64,000 bases of DNA from DASSUW01 sp963844205 (GTDB lineage Bacteria; Actinomycetota; Thermoleophilia; Solirubrobacterales; Solirubrobacteraceae), in the NCBI GenBank assembly GCA_963844205.1, contig CAWJNK010000001.1:1054001-1118000 (forward strand), given 5' to 3'. Made by a program: the position numbers and the translations under genes. How positions within the stretch are numbered: position 1 is the stretch's first letter; the number at the start of each line of letters is the position of its first letter. Below the pieces are notes generated by a model, which was given only the letters and a program-made list of their open reading frames with translations, was not told where the DNA came from and did no database searches. Positions 42,387 through 51,225 of this stretch are shown piece after piece.

Positions 42387-43562
42387 CTAGAGCGCGCCGG
42401 CGTCGACCGTCTCGCCCGAGCGCATCAGCTCGCGCGCGCGCTGGAGGTCGTCCGACCGGCCGACGGTGAGCGCCGCCGCCACGCGGCCCCCACGCAGGTA
42501 GAAGATCGTGAACTCGCCGTCGTCCACCGAGCCGCGGACGACCTCCTCGTCCCACTCGCTCGCCGGCCCGACGTACTCGAGCGAGCACCAGTCGGCGAGA
42601 TCGGACCAGAAGTACGGGATCTCCGCGTACGGCTCCTGCGACCCCATGATCGCCGCCGCGACCGCCGCGCCCTGGGCGCGCGCGACCTCCCAGTGCTCGA
42701 CGCGCAGCCGCCGCCCGTGGACCACGGAGTCGTACTCGCAGGCGTCGCCGGCCGCCCACACGTCGGCCGCCGACGTCTCCAGCCGCGACGAGCAGGCGAT
42801 TCCCCCGGACTCCCCCAGCTCGAGTCCCGCCGAGCGCGCGAGCATCACGTCCGGCACCGCGCCGGTGCCCATCACCACGAGGTCGGCGTCGACCGAACGG
42901 CCCGACTCCGTGACCACCCGTTGCACACGGCCGTCGCCCTCGAAGCGCCCGAGTGCGTCGCCGCCGACCCACTCGACGCCGTGCGAGCCCAGCACGCCCG
43001 CGAAGAACTCCCCCGCCGTGCTCCCGAACCCGAGCGAGAGCGGGAGCTCCTCCTGCATGACCAGCGTGCAGTGCTTGCCCTGGGCGGTGAGCGACGCCGC
43101 GACCTCGCAGGCGATGTACGACCCGCCGACCAGGACGACGCGCTCCGCCTCGGCGGCGTCGGCTCGGATGGCGTCGGCGTTGCCGAGCGCCCGCAGGTAG
43201 TGGATGCCGTCCAGCTCGGCGCCCTCGACTCGCAGCCGCCGCACGTTCGCGCCCGTGGCCAGCACCGCGTGCCGGAACGAGACCTCGTCGCCAGGCAGCT
43301 TCGCGACCCGTGCCGCGGGGTCGAGCTTCATCACGCTCGTGCGGATCCGCAGGTCGAGCCCGTCCGGGAGCCCGAGGTACGTCTGCTCGCGGCCGACGTC
43401 CCCGCGCAGGTACTCCTTGGAGCAGAACGGCCGCTCGTACGGGGGTTCGACGTCGCGGCCCGCGAGGAGGATCGAGCCGTCGAAGCCGCCGGCGTGCAGC
43501 GCCTCGGCGCACGCGGCGCCCGCCGCGCCCGCGCCGACGATCAGGACGTCGACGCTATCCAC
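42387..43562 (-). CDS. FAD-dependent ferredoxin/rubredoxin reductase-like oxidoreductase
   Basis: A 391-aa two-dinucleotide-domain flavoprotein. The FAD loop is VLIVGAGAAGAACAEAL at residue 6, with PYERPFCSKEYLRG and the NAD loop VVLVGGSYIACEVAASL near residue 145; VWAAGDACEY closes the FAD site. It should move electrons from NAD(P)H to a ferredoxin- or rubredoxin-type carrier. It overlaps the TrkA-type gene by 8 bases and thus belongs to the same operon. Confidence 0.88.
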   Translation of the reverse strand: MDSVDVLIVGAGAAGAACAEALHAGGFDGSILLAGRDVEPPYERPFCSKEYLRGDVGREQTYLGLPDGLDLRIRTSVMKLDPAARVAKLPGDEVSFRHAVLATGANVRRLRVEGAELDGIHYLRALGNADAIRADAAEAERVVLVGGSYIACEVAASLTAQGKHCTLVMQEELPLSLGFGSTAGEFFAGVLGSHGVEWVGGDALGRFEGDGRVQRVVTESGRSVDADLVVMGTGAVPDVMLARSAGLELGESGGIACSSRLETSAADVWAAGDACEYDSVVHGRRLRVEHWEVARAQGAAVAAAIMGSQEPYAEIPYFWSDLADWCSLEYVGPASEWDEEVVRGSVDDGEFTIFYLRGGRVAAALTVGRSDDLQRARELMRSGETVDAGAL

Positions 43563-44235
43563 CGCCGTTGTCGCCCACGAACTCGCGCGTGATGTCCTGC
43601 TCGAGCCCGGGGTCGAGCACCACGAGCACCTCGTCGCCGGCCTCGACCACCGTGTCCGCCTTCGGCACGAACCCGCTCCCGTCGCGAAGCACGGAGATGA
43701 CGAGCGCGCCGTCCGGGAGCGACACCTCGGCCACGCGCCGGCCCGCGGCGGGCGCGTCCTCGGCCACCACGAGCTCGATGATCTCGAGCCGCTCCTCGGG
43801 CAGGTCGAGCAGGTGCACGAGGCCGTAGCGCGGCACCTCGTGCTCGATCAGCCGCAGGATGAGGTCGGTGGCGCTCACCGCCGGCTGGATCCCCATGAGC
43901 TTGAAGTGCTCGAGGTTCCGCGGGTTGTTGACCCGGGCGATGATCCGCTCGCAGAGGTACTTCTCCTTCGCGACCTGGCAGATCAGGAGGTTGTCCTCGT
44001 CGTCGCCGGTGACCGCCACCACGAGGTCGGCGCGCTGGATGCCGGCGCGCTCGAGCACCCACAGCTCGGTCGCGTCGCCGTACTGGACGGCGTGCTCGAG
44101 CTCCTGCTCGACGGTCAGGTAGCGGCGACGGTCCTGCTCGAGCACCGTCACCTCGTGGCCCTTCTCGATCAGCTCGCGAGCGAGGTTCCAGCCGACCTTG
44201 CCGGCGCCGGCGATGATCACGTAGAGCCCGGCCAT
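43555..44235 (-). CDS. TrkA-type RCK protein (TrkA_N plus TrkA_C)
   Basis: A 226-aa cytosolic regulator of cation transport. The TrkA_N Rossmann domain begins VIIAGAGKVGWNLAREL and has VLEQD for NAD(H) binding and AVTGDDEDNLLICQVA; residues about 140-220 form TrkA_C. It would gate a K+ or cation channel in response to nucleotide. Start ATG 44235 overlaps the stop of the second RCK gene by one base (TGATG). No TrkH/KtrB pore gene is nearby. Confidence 0.9.
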   Translation of the reverse strand: MAGLYVIIAGAGKVGWNLARELIEKGHEVTVLEQDRRRYLTVEQELEHAVQYGDATELWVLERAGIQRADLVVAVTGDDEDNLLICQVAKEKYLCERIIARVNNPRNLEHFKLMGIQPAVSATDLILRLIEHEVPRYGLVHLLDLPEERLEIIELVVAEDAPAAGRRVAEVSLPDGALVISVLRDGSGFVPKADTVVEAGDEVLVVLDPGLEQDITREFVGDNGGG

Positions 44236-44660
44236 CAGCCCTCCGACAGCGCCGCTCGCTCGAGCTGCTCGATGGCGATCTGGGTCGGGCAGATCGTCTG
44301 GACGCCCTGCTCGGAGTACCACGCGGCCCGCCTTGGATCGAGCACGCGCGCGATCACGCGCGGGACGTCGAACCTGCGCTGCGCGATCTGCGAGACGACG
44401 AGGTTCGTGTTGTCGCCGTTGGTGGAGGCGATGAACACCTGGGCCTGGTCGATCCCGGCCTCGACCAGCGCGTCGAGCTCGAGCGCGGTGCCGATCGTGA
44501 ACCTCCCGCCTGCCTCCTCCCACGACTGGCCGAGCTCGACGTCCAGCCGCTCGTGCGACAGCGGATCCTCGTCGAGCACGGACACGGTGTGCCCGGCGCG
44601 CAGCGCCGAGGTCGCCACCGAGGAGCCGACCCGGCCCGCTCCGACCACGAGGACGAACAT
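44235..44660 (-). CDS. TrkA_N-only RCK protein
   Basis: A 141-aa TrkA_N domain protein without TrkA_C. It starts MFVLVVGAGRVGSSVATSAL and keeps LDEDP and IASTNGDNTNLVVSQIA. With the adjacent full-length RCK protein it probably forms a hetero-complex, as with split TrkA pairs. Its stop overlaps the next gene start. Confidence 0.9.
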   Translation of the reverse strand: MFVLVVGAGRVGSSVATSALRAGHTVSVLDEDPLSHERLDVELGQSWEEAGGRFTIGTALELDALVEAGIDQAQVFIASTNGDNTNLVVSQIAQRRFDVPRVIARVLDPRRAAWYSEQGVQTICPTQIAIEQLERAALSEG

Positions 44661-44671
44661 GCGCCGCGAGC

Positions 44672-46630
44672 CTAGCGGTCGGGCACCGGCAGATGGCCGG
44701 CCGGGACCTCGATCGGCTCGTCGATCGCCCGGGTGGGGTCGGCGCCCTTGGCCGGCGGCGCCGTGAGCACGACGCGCGACGGCGCCTTGTTGACCACGTA
44801 GCGCGTCGTCTCTCCCACGAACGTGTCGTGCAGGCCCTGCTTGCCGCCCAGCAGCACGCCGCCGCGCGTGCGCACCGGCTCCTCGGCGGCGAGCACGATC
44901 GCCTCCACGCCGCGACGCCTGGCCTCGCGCACGATCGCCTCTCCCGCGCGCCGGGCGCGCACCACCGCGGTGGCGACCTCGACGCCCTCGTACTCCTCCC
45001 CCACCGCCTTCGCGCGGGCGAGCGCTTTGCGCGCCCGCTTGAGCTCCTCGTCGGGAACCGGCGTGTCGAGCGGCAGCGACATCGGCACCTCGAATATCCA
45101 CAGAGCCTCGATCACGGCGCCGCCCTCGCCGAGCTCGCCGTCTTCCTCGGAAGCGAGCCGCCCCGCGGTCTGCACGATGTCGTCGTCGAGCTCGGTGCCG
45201 AGGATCGGGACCAGGATCGAGCCGTACTCGGCCTCGGCGCGCTTGCGGGTGAGCACCTTCTCGGGCACCGAGATCCGCTTCAGCAGCGGCTTGTCCTCGG
45301 AGAGGCGGTAGTAGACGTAGACCAGCACGCCGAACGCCATCCAGCCGAGGCCGACCCAGCGCGCGCCCTGGTGGAACGCCAGCACGGCCACGAACGCGGC
45401 GCCGGACAGCAGCGTCCCGAGCGCGGCGGGCAGCGGGAGGTCGCCGCCCATCACGCGCACGTTGAACGGCATCTTGTACGGGCGGTCGCGGTCCGGCTCG
45501 CGGTAGCGCAATCGGCAGACCGACAGGCACACGATCGTGAACGCCGTCGTCGCACCGAAGGCGGAGATCGCGAGCAGGAACTCGAGGTCGGCGGTCAGCA
45601 GGAGCAGCGTCGCCACGACCGCGCCGATGCCGATGATCACCACGGGGGTCGACGTCGCCGGGTGCAGGTAGCCGATCCGCGACGGGATCTGGCGGTTGAG
45701 CGCAAGCGAGTATCCGAGCCGCGAGACCCCGAGCATCGCCGCGTTGCAGGCCGCGGCCAGGATCAGCACCGCCGAGCCCGCGACGATGTAGCGCAGCGGC
45801 TCGCGTAGCCAGTCCTGCGAGAAGTCGTCGACCACGCCGAGCATCGGCGCCTCGATCCACATCGAGCGCGGCTCGTCGGGCAGCGTCGCCGAGGCCACCA
45901 GCGCGATCCCCACGTACGGCACGATCGCGGCGAGCATCCGGACGGAGATGAGGCGACGCAGGCCCCGCCGCCCGATCGCGACCTGGCCTGCGAGGCCGGA
46001 CGAGACGTCGAGCCCGCTGAAGGCCACCAGCACGAGCGGGAACGCGAACAGCAGATCCTCGAGCGACGGCATGCCCCCGATCGAGGCCGGGTCGGTCAGC
46101 ACCTCGGGTTGCACCAGGTAGATGAGGCCGAAGGCGACGATCAAGAGTTGCAGCGCGAGGTCGCCGAGCACCACGAAGACCGCGCGGTTGTAGCGCGGGG
46201 CGCCCGATCCGCGGGCGTTCCACCAGGCCACGAACACCACGAGCGCGGCGGCCATCAGGAACTCCGGCACGCCGGTGTCGAGCTCGCCCCAGAACACCGC
46301 CGCGTAGTCGGTGGTGGCGAACGCGCAGATCGCGATCAGGATCAGGTACTCGAGGCAGATCGCCCAGCCGGCGATGAAGCTGACCAGCTCGTTGAACGCG
46401 AAGCGCGCGATCACGGTCGCCCCGCCGCGCTCCTGGTGCAGCGACGCCCCCTCCACGTAGGAGACGACGACGAGCGCGAACAGCAGCCCACCGAGCAGGA
46501 ACACGAGCCACGTGAACCCGAGCGCGCGCTCGGCCACGAGGCCGACCGCGAAGTAGACGGACGCCGCGACGAAACCCTGGACGATCCCGAACAGCGCCGG
46601 CGCGCCGAGCGACTTGCCGAGCGGTTTCAC
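44672..46630 (-). CDS. APC superfamily transporter with C-terminal UspA-like domain
   Basis: A 652-aa APC-fold transporter with about 12 membrane segments (residues 10-460) followed by a universal-stress-protein-like cytosolic domain (from YGSILVPILGTELDDDIVQTAG). The helix 1 region GIVQGFVAASVYFAVGL has the unwound Gly-rich form. Annotated usually as amino-acid permeases, but the adjacency to two RCK proteins raises the chance of K+ or cation transport, as in KimA-type APC proteins. The start overlaps the stop of the 55-aa gene (ATGA). Confidence 0.85.
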   Translation of the reverse strand: MKPLGKSLGAPALFGIVQGFVAASVYFAVGLVAERALGFTWLVFLLGGLLFALVVVSYVEGASLHQERGGATVIARFAFNELVSFIAGWAICLEYLILIAICAFATTDYAAVFWGELDTGVPEFLMAAALVVFVAWWNARGSGAPRYNRAVFVVLGDLALQLLIVAFGLIYLVQPEVLTDPASIGGMPSLEDLLFAFPLVLVAFSGLDVSSGLAGQVAIGRRGLRRLISVRMLAAIVPYVGIALVASATLPDEPRSMWIEAPMLGVVDDFSQDWLREPLRYIVAGSAVLILAAACNAAMLGVSRLGYSLALNRQIPSRIGYLHPATSTPVVIIGIGAVVATLLLLTADLEFLLAISAFGATTAFTIVCLSVCRLRYREPDRDRPYKMPFNVRVMGGDLPLPAALGTLLSGAAFVAVLAFHQGARWVGLGWMAFGVLVYVYYRLSEDKPLLKRISVPEKVLTRKRAEAEYGSILVPILGTELDDDIVQTAGRLASEEDGELGEGGAVIEALWIFEVPMSLPLDTPVPDEELKRARKALARAKAVGEEYEGVEVATAVVRARRAGEAIVREARRRGVEAIVLAAEEPVRTRGGVLLGGKQGLHDTFVGETTRYVVNKAPSRVVLTAPPAKGADPTRAIDEPIEVPAGHLPVPDR

Positions 46631-46794
46631 GGCCGCCGCCCCGCGTACAGCCGGCCCGCGCCGGCGCCCACGAACAGCAGCCCGAGCAGGAGGCCGAGCG
46701 CCACCGGGCCACCGCCGCCCGCCAGCGTCCGCACGATCATCGCCAGGCCGATGACGACCATCAGCGCCGACAGCACCTGCGTCGCCCGGGTCAC
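46627..46794 (-). CDS. 55-aa two-helix membrane protein
   Basis: A short protein with two hydrophobic segments (about residues 7-24 and 30-49) and an Arg-rich end. GTG 46794 overlaps the stop of the upstream APC gene and its own stop overlaps the start of the downstream APC gene, so it is translated between the two transporters and may be a small subunit. No family known. Confidence 0.7.
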   Translation of the reverse strand: MTRATQVLSALMVVIGLAMIVRTLAGGGGPVALGLLLGLLFVGAGAGRLYAGRRP

Positions 46795-48713
46795 GTAACC
46801 AGCTCCCGCTCCAGCCCGAGCCGCCGCTTGGCGCGCTTCTGGTCGGGCGCCGACTCGATGATCACCCGGCACGGCCGCTCGGCCAGCACCGTCTCCAGCG
46901 TCTTGCCGAACAGCGACGCGCCGTCCACGCGCCGCGGCAGTGGCAGCACGATCGCCGACGCGCGCATGTCGGTCGCCTCCTCGACGATCCGCCGCCCGGC
47001 CTGGCCGGCGCGGATCTTCTCCTGGTGGCCGGAGACGCGGCGGCCGCCCTGGATCCGCGCCTGCTCGATCGCGGAGTCGGCGGCGGCCTCCTCCTCCGGC
47101 AGCGTCGCGTCGATCGTGAGCGCGTTGGGGACGGTGACGAGCCCGAGCACGTGGACGCCGCGCCGCCTCCCGGCCGCGAGCTTCATCGCGGTCGCCATCA
47201 CGCGCTCGTCGTAGTGGCCGTCGACCAGAGGGACGAGGATGGAGTCGTACTCGGCCTCGTGGTCCACGACCGGCTGCGGGATCGCGACCTTGACCGTGGA
47301 GATCAGGTCGAGGCCGTGGCGGCGGCGGAAGGCGAGGTAGATCGCGATCCCGACCGCCAGCCAGCCGACACCGGCGGCGGCCACCGGCACGTTCAGGGCC
47401 ACGATGACCACGAACGCGACCGCCGTGAACGTGCCGCCGACGACCGCGAACAGCGGCCACTCGACGCCGCGCCACGTGAGGTTGCCGGGGCCCTTGTACG
47501 AGCGCGGGAAGTCGGGCAGCTTGATCCGCAGCCGCACCACCGCCGCGTGCGCCATCGTGAACGAGAGCAGCGCGCCGAACGAGTAGATCGCGCCGAGGAA
47601 CTCCTCCTGGCCCGGGAGGATGACGACGATCGCGAACGCCGAGAAGAGGAGGATGCCGATCCACGGCGTGCGGAAGCGCGGGTGCAGGCGCCGCAGGCCG
47701 TCGGGCATCTGCCGGTGGATGCCCATCGAGTAGACGAGCCGCGACACCCCGATGATCCCCGCGTTGGTGGCGAGGAAGAGGATCGTCGCGGCCAGCAGGC
47801 CGACGTAGATCTCGCCCACCGACTGCAGCGGCCCGAGGTCGAGCTCCTTGACCACACCGAGGATCGGGTCGCCGGCGAAGCCGCCCTCCTCCTCGGTCAG
47901 GCCGAGCAGCGTCTGGTACTCGCCCGTCGCCGCGTTGAACGTGACCGGCAGCGCGGACAGCGCGACGGCCGGGAGCGTGAAGTAGATCGCGAAGACGGCG
48001 ATGCGGACGCGGTTGATCGCGGTCGGGATCGTCTTCGCCTCGTCGCGTGCCTCCTCGGACATGTTCGAGATCGTCTCGATGCCCGTGTAGGCGAGCATGC
48101 CGATCGGGATCGCGAGGACGAAGTCCTTCCACTCGGGCGCCTCGCCGAGCTTGACGTTGTCGACGAGCGTCTCGGGCGAGAACACGAGGAACATGCCCAC
48201 GACCACCAGCAGGAGCTGGGTCGCGAAGTCGATGACCGCGAGCAGGATGTTGACCCCGGTGGACTCCTTGGCGCCCAGCACGTTGATGGCGGCGAGCACG
48301 GCGATGACCAGGCAGCCGGCGATGATGTCGCCCGGCGAGGAGCGCAGGTAGTCCCAGAACAGCCCGCCGATGTAGTGCGGCACGAAGAACGCCGAGATGG
48401 CGATCGTGGCGACGTACGTGAGCATCTGCGCCCACGCCGCCACGAACGACCAGAACTCGTTGAACGCGCGCCGGGCGAAGCTCGAGGAGCCGCCGGCCTC
48501 CGGGTACATCGTCGTGGCCTCGGCGTAGGTCGCCGCCGTGCAGAAGAAGAAGAACCCCGTGATGATGAACACGAGCGGGGTGAGGCCGAGCGCGAACGAG
48601 GCGACGAGGCCGAGCGCGTAGTAGATCGACGACCCGACGTTCCCGTAGGCGGTGGAGAAGAGGGCGTTGGCCCCGAGGACGCGTTCGAGGCCCTCCAGTC
48701 GGCGTCGTGCCAT
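46791..48713 (-). CDS. APC superfamily transporter with C-terminal UspA-like domain
   Basis: A 640-aa paralogue of the neighbouring transporter. Helix 1 region STAYGNVGSSIYYALGL and YPEAGGSSSFARRAF match AA_permease_2 proteins, and the tail from EYDSILVPLVDGHYDERVM is a UspA-like domain. First gene of the operon 48713 to 42387. Likely imports an amino acid or K+; not resolved by sequence. Confidence 0.85.
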   Translation of the reverse strand: MARRRLEGLERVLGANALFSTAYGNVGSSIYYALGLVASFALGLTPLVFIITGFFFFCTAATYAEATTMYPEAGGSSSFARRAFNEFWSFVAAWAQMLTYVATIAISAFFVPHYIGGLFWDYLRSSPGDIIAGCLVIAVLAAINVLGAKESTGVNILLAVIDFATQLLLVVVGMFLVFSPETLVDNVKLGEAPEWKDFVLAIPIGMLAYTGIETISNMSEEARDEAKTIPTAINRVRIAVFAIYFTLPAVALSALPVTFNAATGEYQTLLGLTEEEGGFAGDPILGVVKELDLGPLQSVGEIYVGLLAATILFLATNAGIIGVSRLVYSMGIHRQMPDGLRRLHPRFRTPWIGILLFSAFAIVVILPGQEEFLGAIYSFGALLSFTMAHAAVVRLRIKLPDFPRSYKGPGNLTWRGVEWPLFAVVGGTFTAVAFVVIVALNVPVAAAGVGWLAVGIAIYLAFRRRHGLDLISTVKVAIPQPVVDHEAEYDSILVPLVDGHYDERVMATAMKLAAGRRRGVHVLGLVTVPNALTIDATLPEEEAAADSAIEQARIQGGRRVSGHQEKIRAGQAGRRIVEEATDMRASAIVLPLPRRVDGASLFGKTLETVLAERPCRVIIESAPDQKRAKRRLGLERELVT

Positions 48714-48755
48714 GTACGGCCGATTCTAGATTTCCGGGTGGGCAGGCTCGGTGAT

Positions 48756-51155
48756 CTATGGGACCTGGAGCACGAGCAGGGCGAGGTCGTCCTGCGTGCG
48801 GCCGCCCTGGAACGCGAGCACGTCCTCGACGATGCGGTCGGCGATGCCGGCGGCGTCCGCGCCGGTCGCCGACGCGAGCAGCTCGGCCAGCCGCTGCTCG
48901 CCGTACATCCCGCTCTCGCCGCGGCCCTCGGTGACCCCGTCGGTGAAGCAGACGAGCGCGTCGCCAGGGCCGAGCCGGACGATGACGTCCGGGTGCACGA
49001 TGTCCGGCACGATGCCGAGCAGCGGGCCGCCGCACGGCACCGTCTCGACCCGGCCGTCGGCCCGCAGCACGAGCGGCTGCGGGTGGCCGGCACTGGCCAG
49101 CGTGAGCTGCGCGCCGCCGGAGACGATCTCAAGGCGGCCGTGGAGCGCGGTGCAGAAGCGGCCGTCCTCGATCTGGCGCAGGATCGCGTCGTTGAGCAGG
49201 CCCAGCACCTGGCACGGGCTGTGGTGATGCAGGCTCTCGGCCCGCACCGTGTAGCGCACCATCGCGGTGAGCGCGGCGGCCTCGGCGCCCTTGCCGCAGA
49301 CGTCGCCGACCACCAGCGCCCAGTCGTCCTCGACCGCGTACAGGTCGTAGAAGTCGCCGCCCACGACGGTCCCCTCGCCGCCGGGCAGGTACCGCGCAAT
49401 GGCCTGCAGGCCCGCGATCTCCGGCAGCCGGCGGGGGAGCAGGCTGTCCTGGAGCGTGCGCGCGATGTGGCGCTCGCGCTCCTCGAGCCGGGCGTTCTCG
49501 ATCGCCAGCGATGCGATCCGGGCCAGGTCCTCGAGCATGGCCTCGTCGCTCGTCGTGAACTCGCCGCCGGCGACCTCGATGTGCCCGAAGTCCAACCCAT
49601 CGCGGCCCACCAGCGGCGCCGCCAGGACGTCGCTTGATTCGGACCCCGCCCGCCCGGCATCGGGCGCCTCCGAGCTGGCGGACATCTCGTCCGCCAAGCC
49701 GGGCCGCATCGTCACCACCGCGCGCTCGGTGCCGATCAGGTCGCGGGCGCGGTCGGCGATCATCTGGAGGCGCTGCTCCAGCGAGCGCGCGCGGTGGACG
49801 GCCAGCGACGCCGCGGCGAGCGCGTCGAGCTGGGCGGCCCGGCGCTGCTCGGCCGCGGCGGCGGCCTGCGCCTCCTCGTACAGGCGCGCGTTGTCGACGG
49901 CGAGGCCGGCGCGCAGCCCGAGGTCGCGGACGAGGTCGAGATCGTCGTCGTCGTAGCGGCGGCCGGACTCGGCCATGGTCAGCGACAGGGCGCCGAGCAC
50001 GCGGCCGCGCGCCCGCAGGGGGACGACGATCTGCGACCGAGGCCCGATCGCGCGCATCAGCTGGGCGCCCTCCTCGCCGGTCGTCTCGCGGGCGGAGCGC
50101 GCGACCTCCTCGGGCACGATGTCGGAGGTGATCTTGGCCTCGCCGGCGGCCAGTGTCGTGCCCATGCCGACGCGCTCGGACTCCGCGAGCGTGCCGCGCG
50201 CTCGCCACGCCCGCATCAGCGCCTCGCGCTCGGGGTCCTGATGCGCGATCGCGACCGGCCGGCGGCCGCTCTTGCCCTCGAGCAGCTCGATCTTCACGTA
50301 GTCGGCCAGCTCGGGGACCAGCAGGCGGGCGAAGCGATCGAGCCGCTCGTCGACGCCGAGCGCCGAGTCGAGCACCTCGCCCGCCCGCACGAGCAGGTCC
50401 TGGCGCTGCTCGGCCTGGCGGCGCTGCGTGACGTCCTGCAGGATCACGACGGCGGCCACGATCGTGCCGTCACCGTCGCGGATCGGCGCGGAGTTCGCCT
50501 CGATGATCCGCGTGGCCCCGTCGCCGCTCGTGAACTCGAGCTCGGCACCGCGCACCGTCTCGCCGCGAAGCGACCGGCTGAGCGGCCACTGCCCCTCGGC
50601 CAGCGGCCTGCCGTCCGCATGCCGGGCGCTGGGCCGCGCGCTCTCGAGCGGCGTGCCCGGGTCGACCGTCGGGACCCCCATGGCCGCGAGGCCCTGGTTC
50701 TCGAGCATCACGCGCCCGTCGGCGTCGGCGATCACGACCCCGACCGGGAGCTGCTGCAGGACGCCCTCCAGCCGCAGTTCGGCGTCCTTGCGGGCGGTGA
50801 TGTCGAGCACGACCGCGCCCACCCCCGCGAGCTCGCCCTCGACGCGGACCGGGAACCAGCTCGCGAGCACGTGGCGGACGTGACCGCGGCCGGGCCACTC
50901 GGTGTTCAGCTCGCGCTCGAGGATCGGCTCGCCGGTCTCCAGGACCTGCCGGTAGATCGGGACGAGCACGTCCGCCAGCTCGGGGAGGACCTCCTCGACC
51001 CGGCGCCCGACGTGCTCCTCGGCGGGCCGGCCGTTGATGGCGGCCAAGGCCGCGTTGATGCGGACGTAGCGCAGATCGGTGTCGAGGAAAGCGAGGCCGA
51101 CCGGCGCTCCCTCGCCGACTACGTCGAACAGCGCACTGGCCTCGCTCGCCGACAC
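48756..51155 (-). CDS. PAS-PAS-GAF-GAF SpoIIE/PP2C-type phosphatase
   Basis: A 799-aa multi-sensor phosphatase. Two PAS domains (about residues 5-130 and 130-250), two GAF domains (about 260-430 and 440-570), then a PPM phosphatase with ARYLPGGEGTVVGGDFYD, VGDVCGKGAEAAALTA and QDDLALLVL as metal-binding motifs. It should dephosphorylate an anti-sigma antagonist such as the STAS protein near 30 kb. GTG 51155. Single gene, upstream of no regulator. Confidence 0.92.
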   Translation of the reverse strand: MSASEASALFDVVGEGAPVGLAFLDTDLRYVRINAALAAINGRPAEEHVGRRVEEVLPELADVLVPIYRQVLETGEPILERELNTEWPGRGHVRHVLASWFPVRVEGELAGVGAVVLDITARKDAELRLEGVLQQLPVGVVIADADGRVMLENQGLAAMGVPTVDPGTPLESARPSARHADGRPLAEGQWPLSRSLRGETVRGAELEFTSGDGATRIIEANSAPIRDGDGTIVAAVVILQDVTQRRQAEQRQDLLVRAGEVLDSALGVDERLDRFARLLVPELADYVKIELLEGKSGRRPVAIAHQDPEREALMRAWRARGTLAESERVGMGTTLAAGEAKITSDIVPEEVARSARETTGEEGAQLMRAIGPRSQIVVPLRARGRVLGALSLTMAESGRRYDDDDLDLVRDLGLRAGLAVDNARLYEEAQAAAAAEQRRAAQLDALAAASLAVHRARSLEQRLQMIADRARDLIGTERAVVTMRPGLADEMSASSEAPDAGRAGSESSDVLAAPLVGRDGLDFGHIEVAGGEFTTSDEAMLEDLARIASLAIENARLEERERHIARTLQDSLLPRRLPEIAGLQAIARYLPGGEGTVVGGDFYDLYAVEDDWALVVGDVCGKGAEAAALTAMVRYTVRAESLHHHSPCQVLGLLNDAILRQIEDGRFCTALHGRLEIVSGGAQLTLASAGHPQPLVLRADGRVETVPCGGPLLGIVPDIVHPDVIVRLGPGDALVCFTDGVTEGRGESGMYGEQRLAELLASATGADAAGIADRIVEDVLAFQGGRTQDDLALLVLQVP

Positions 51156-51225
51156 CCAATGCGCAACTTAACATGAGCGGCGGTGGCACACCTCGATCAG
51201 ACCGTCGTCCACGCGGAGGAGCTCG

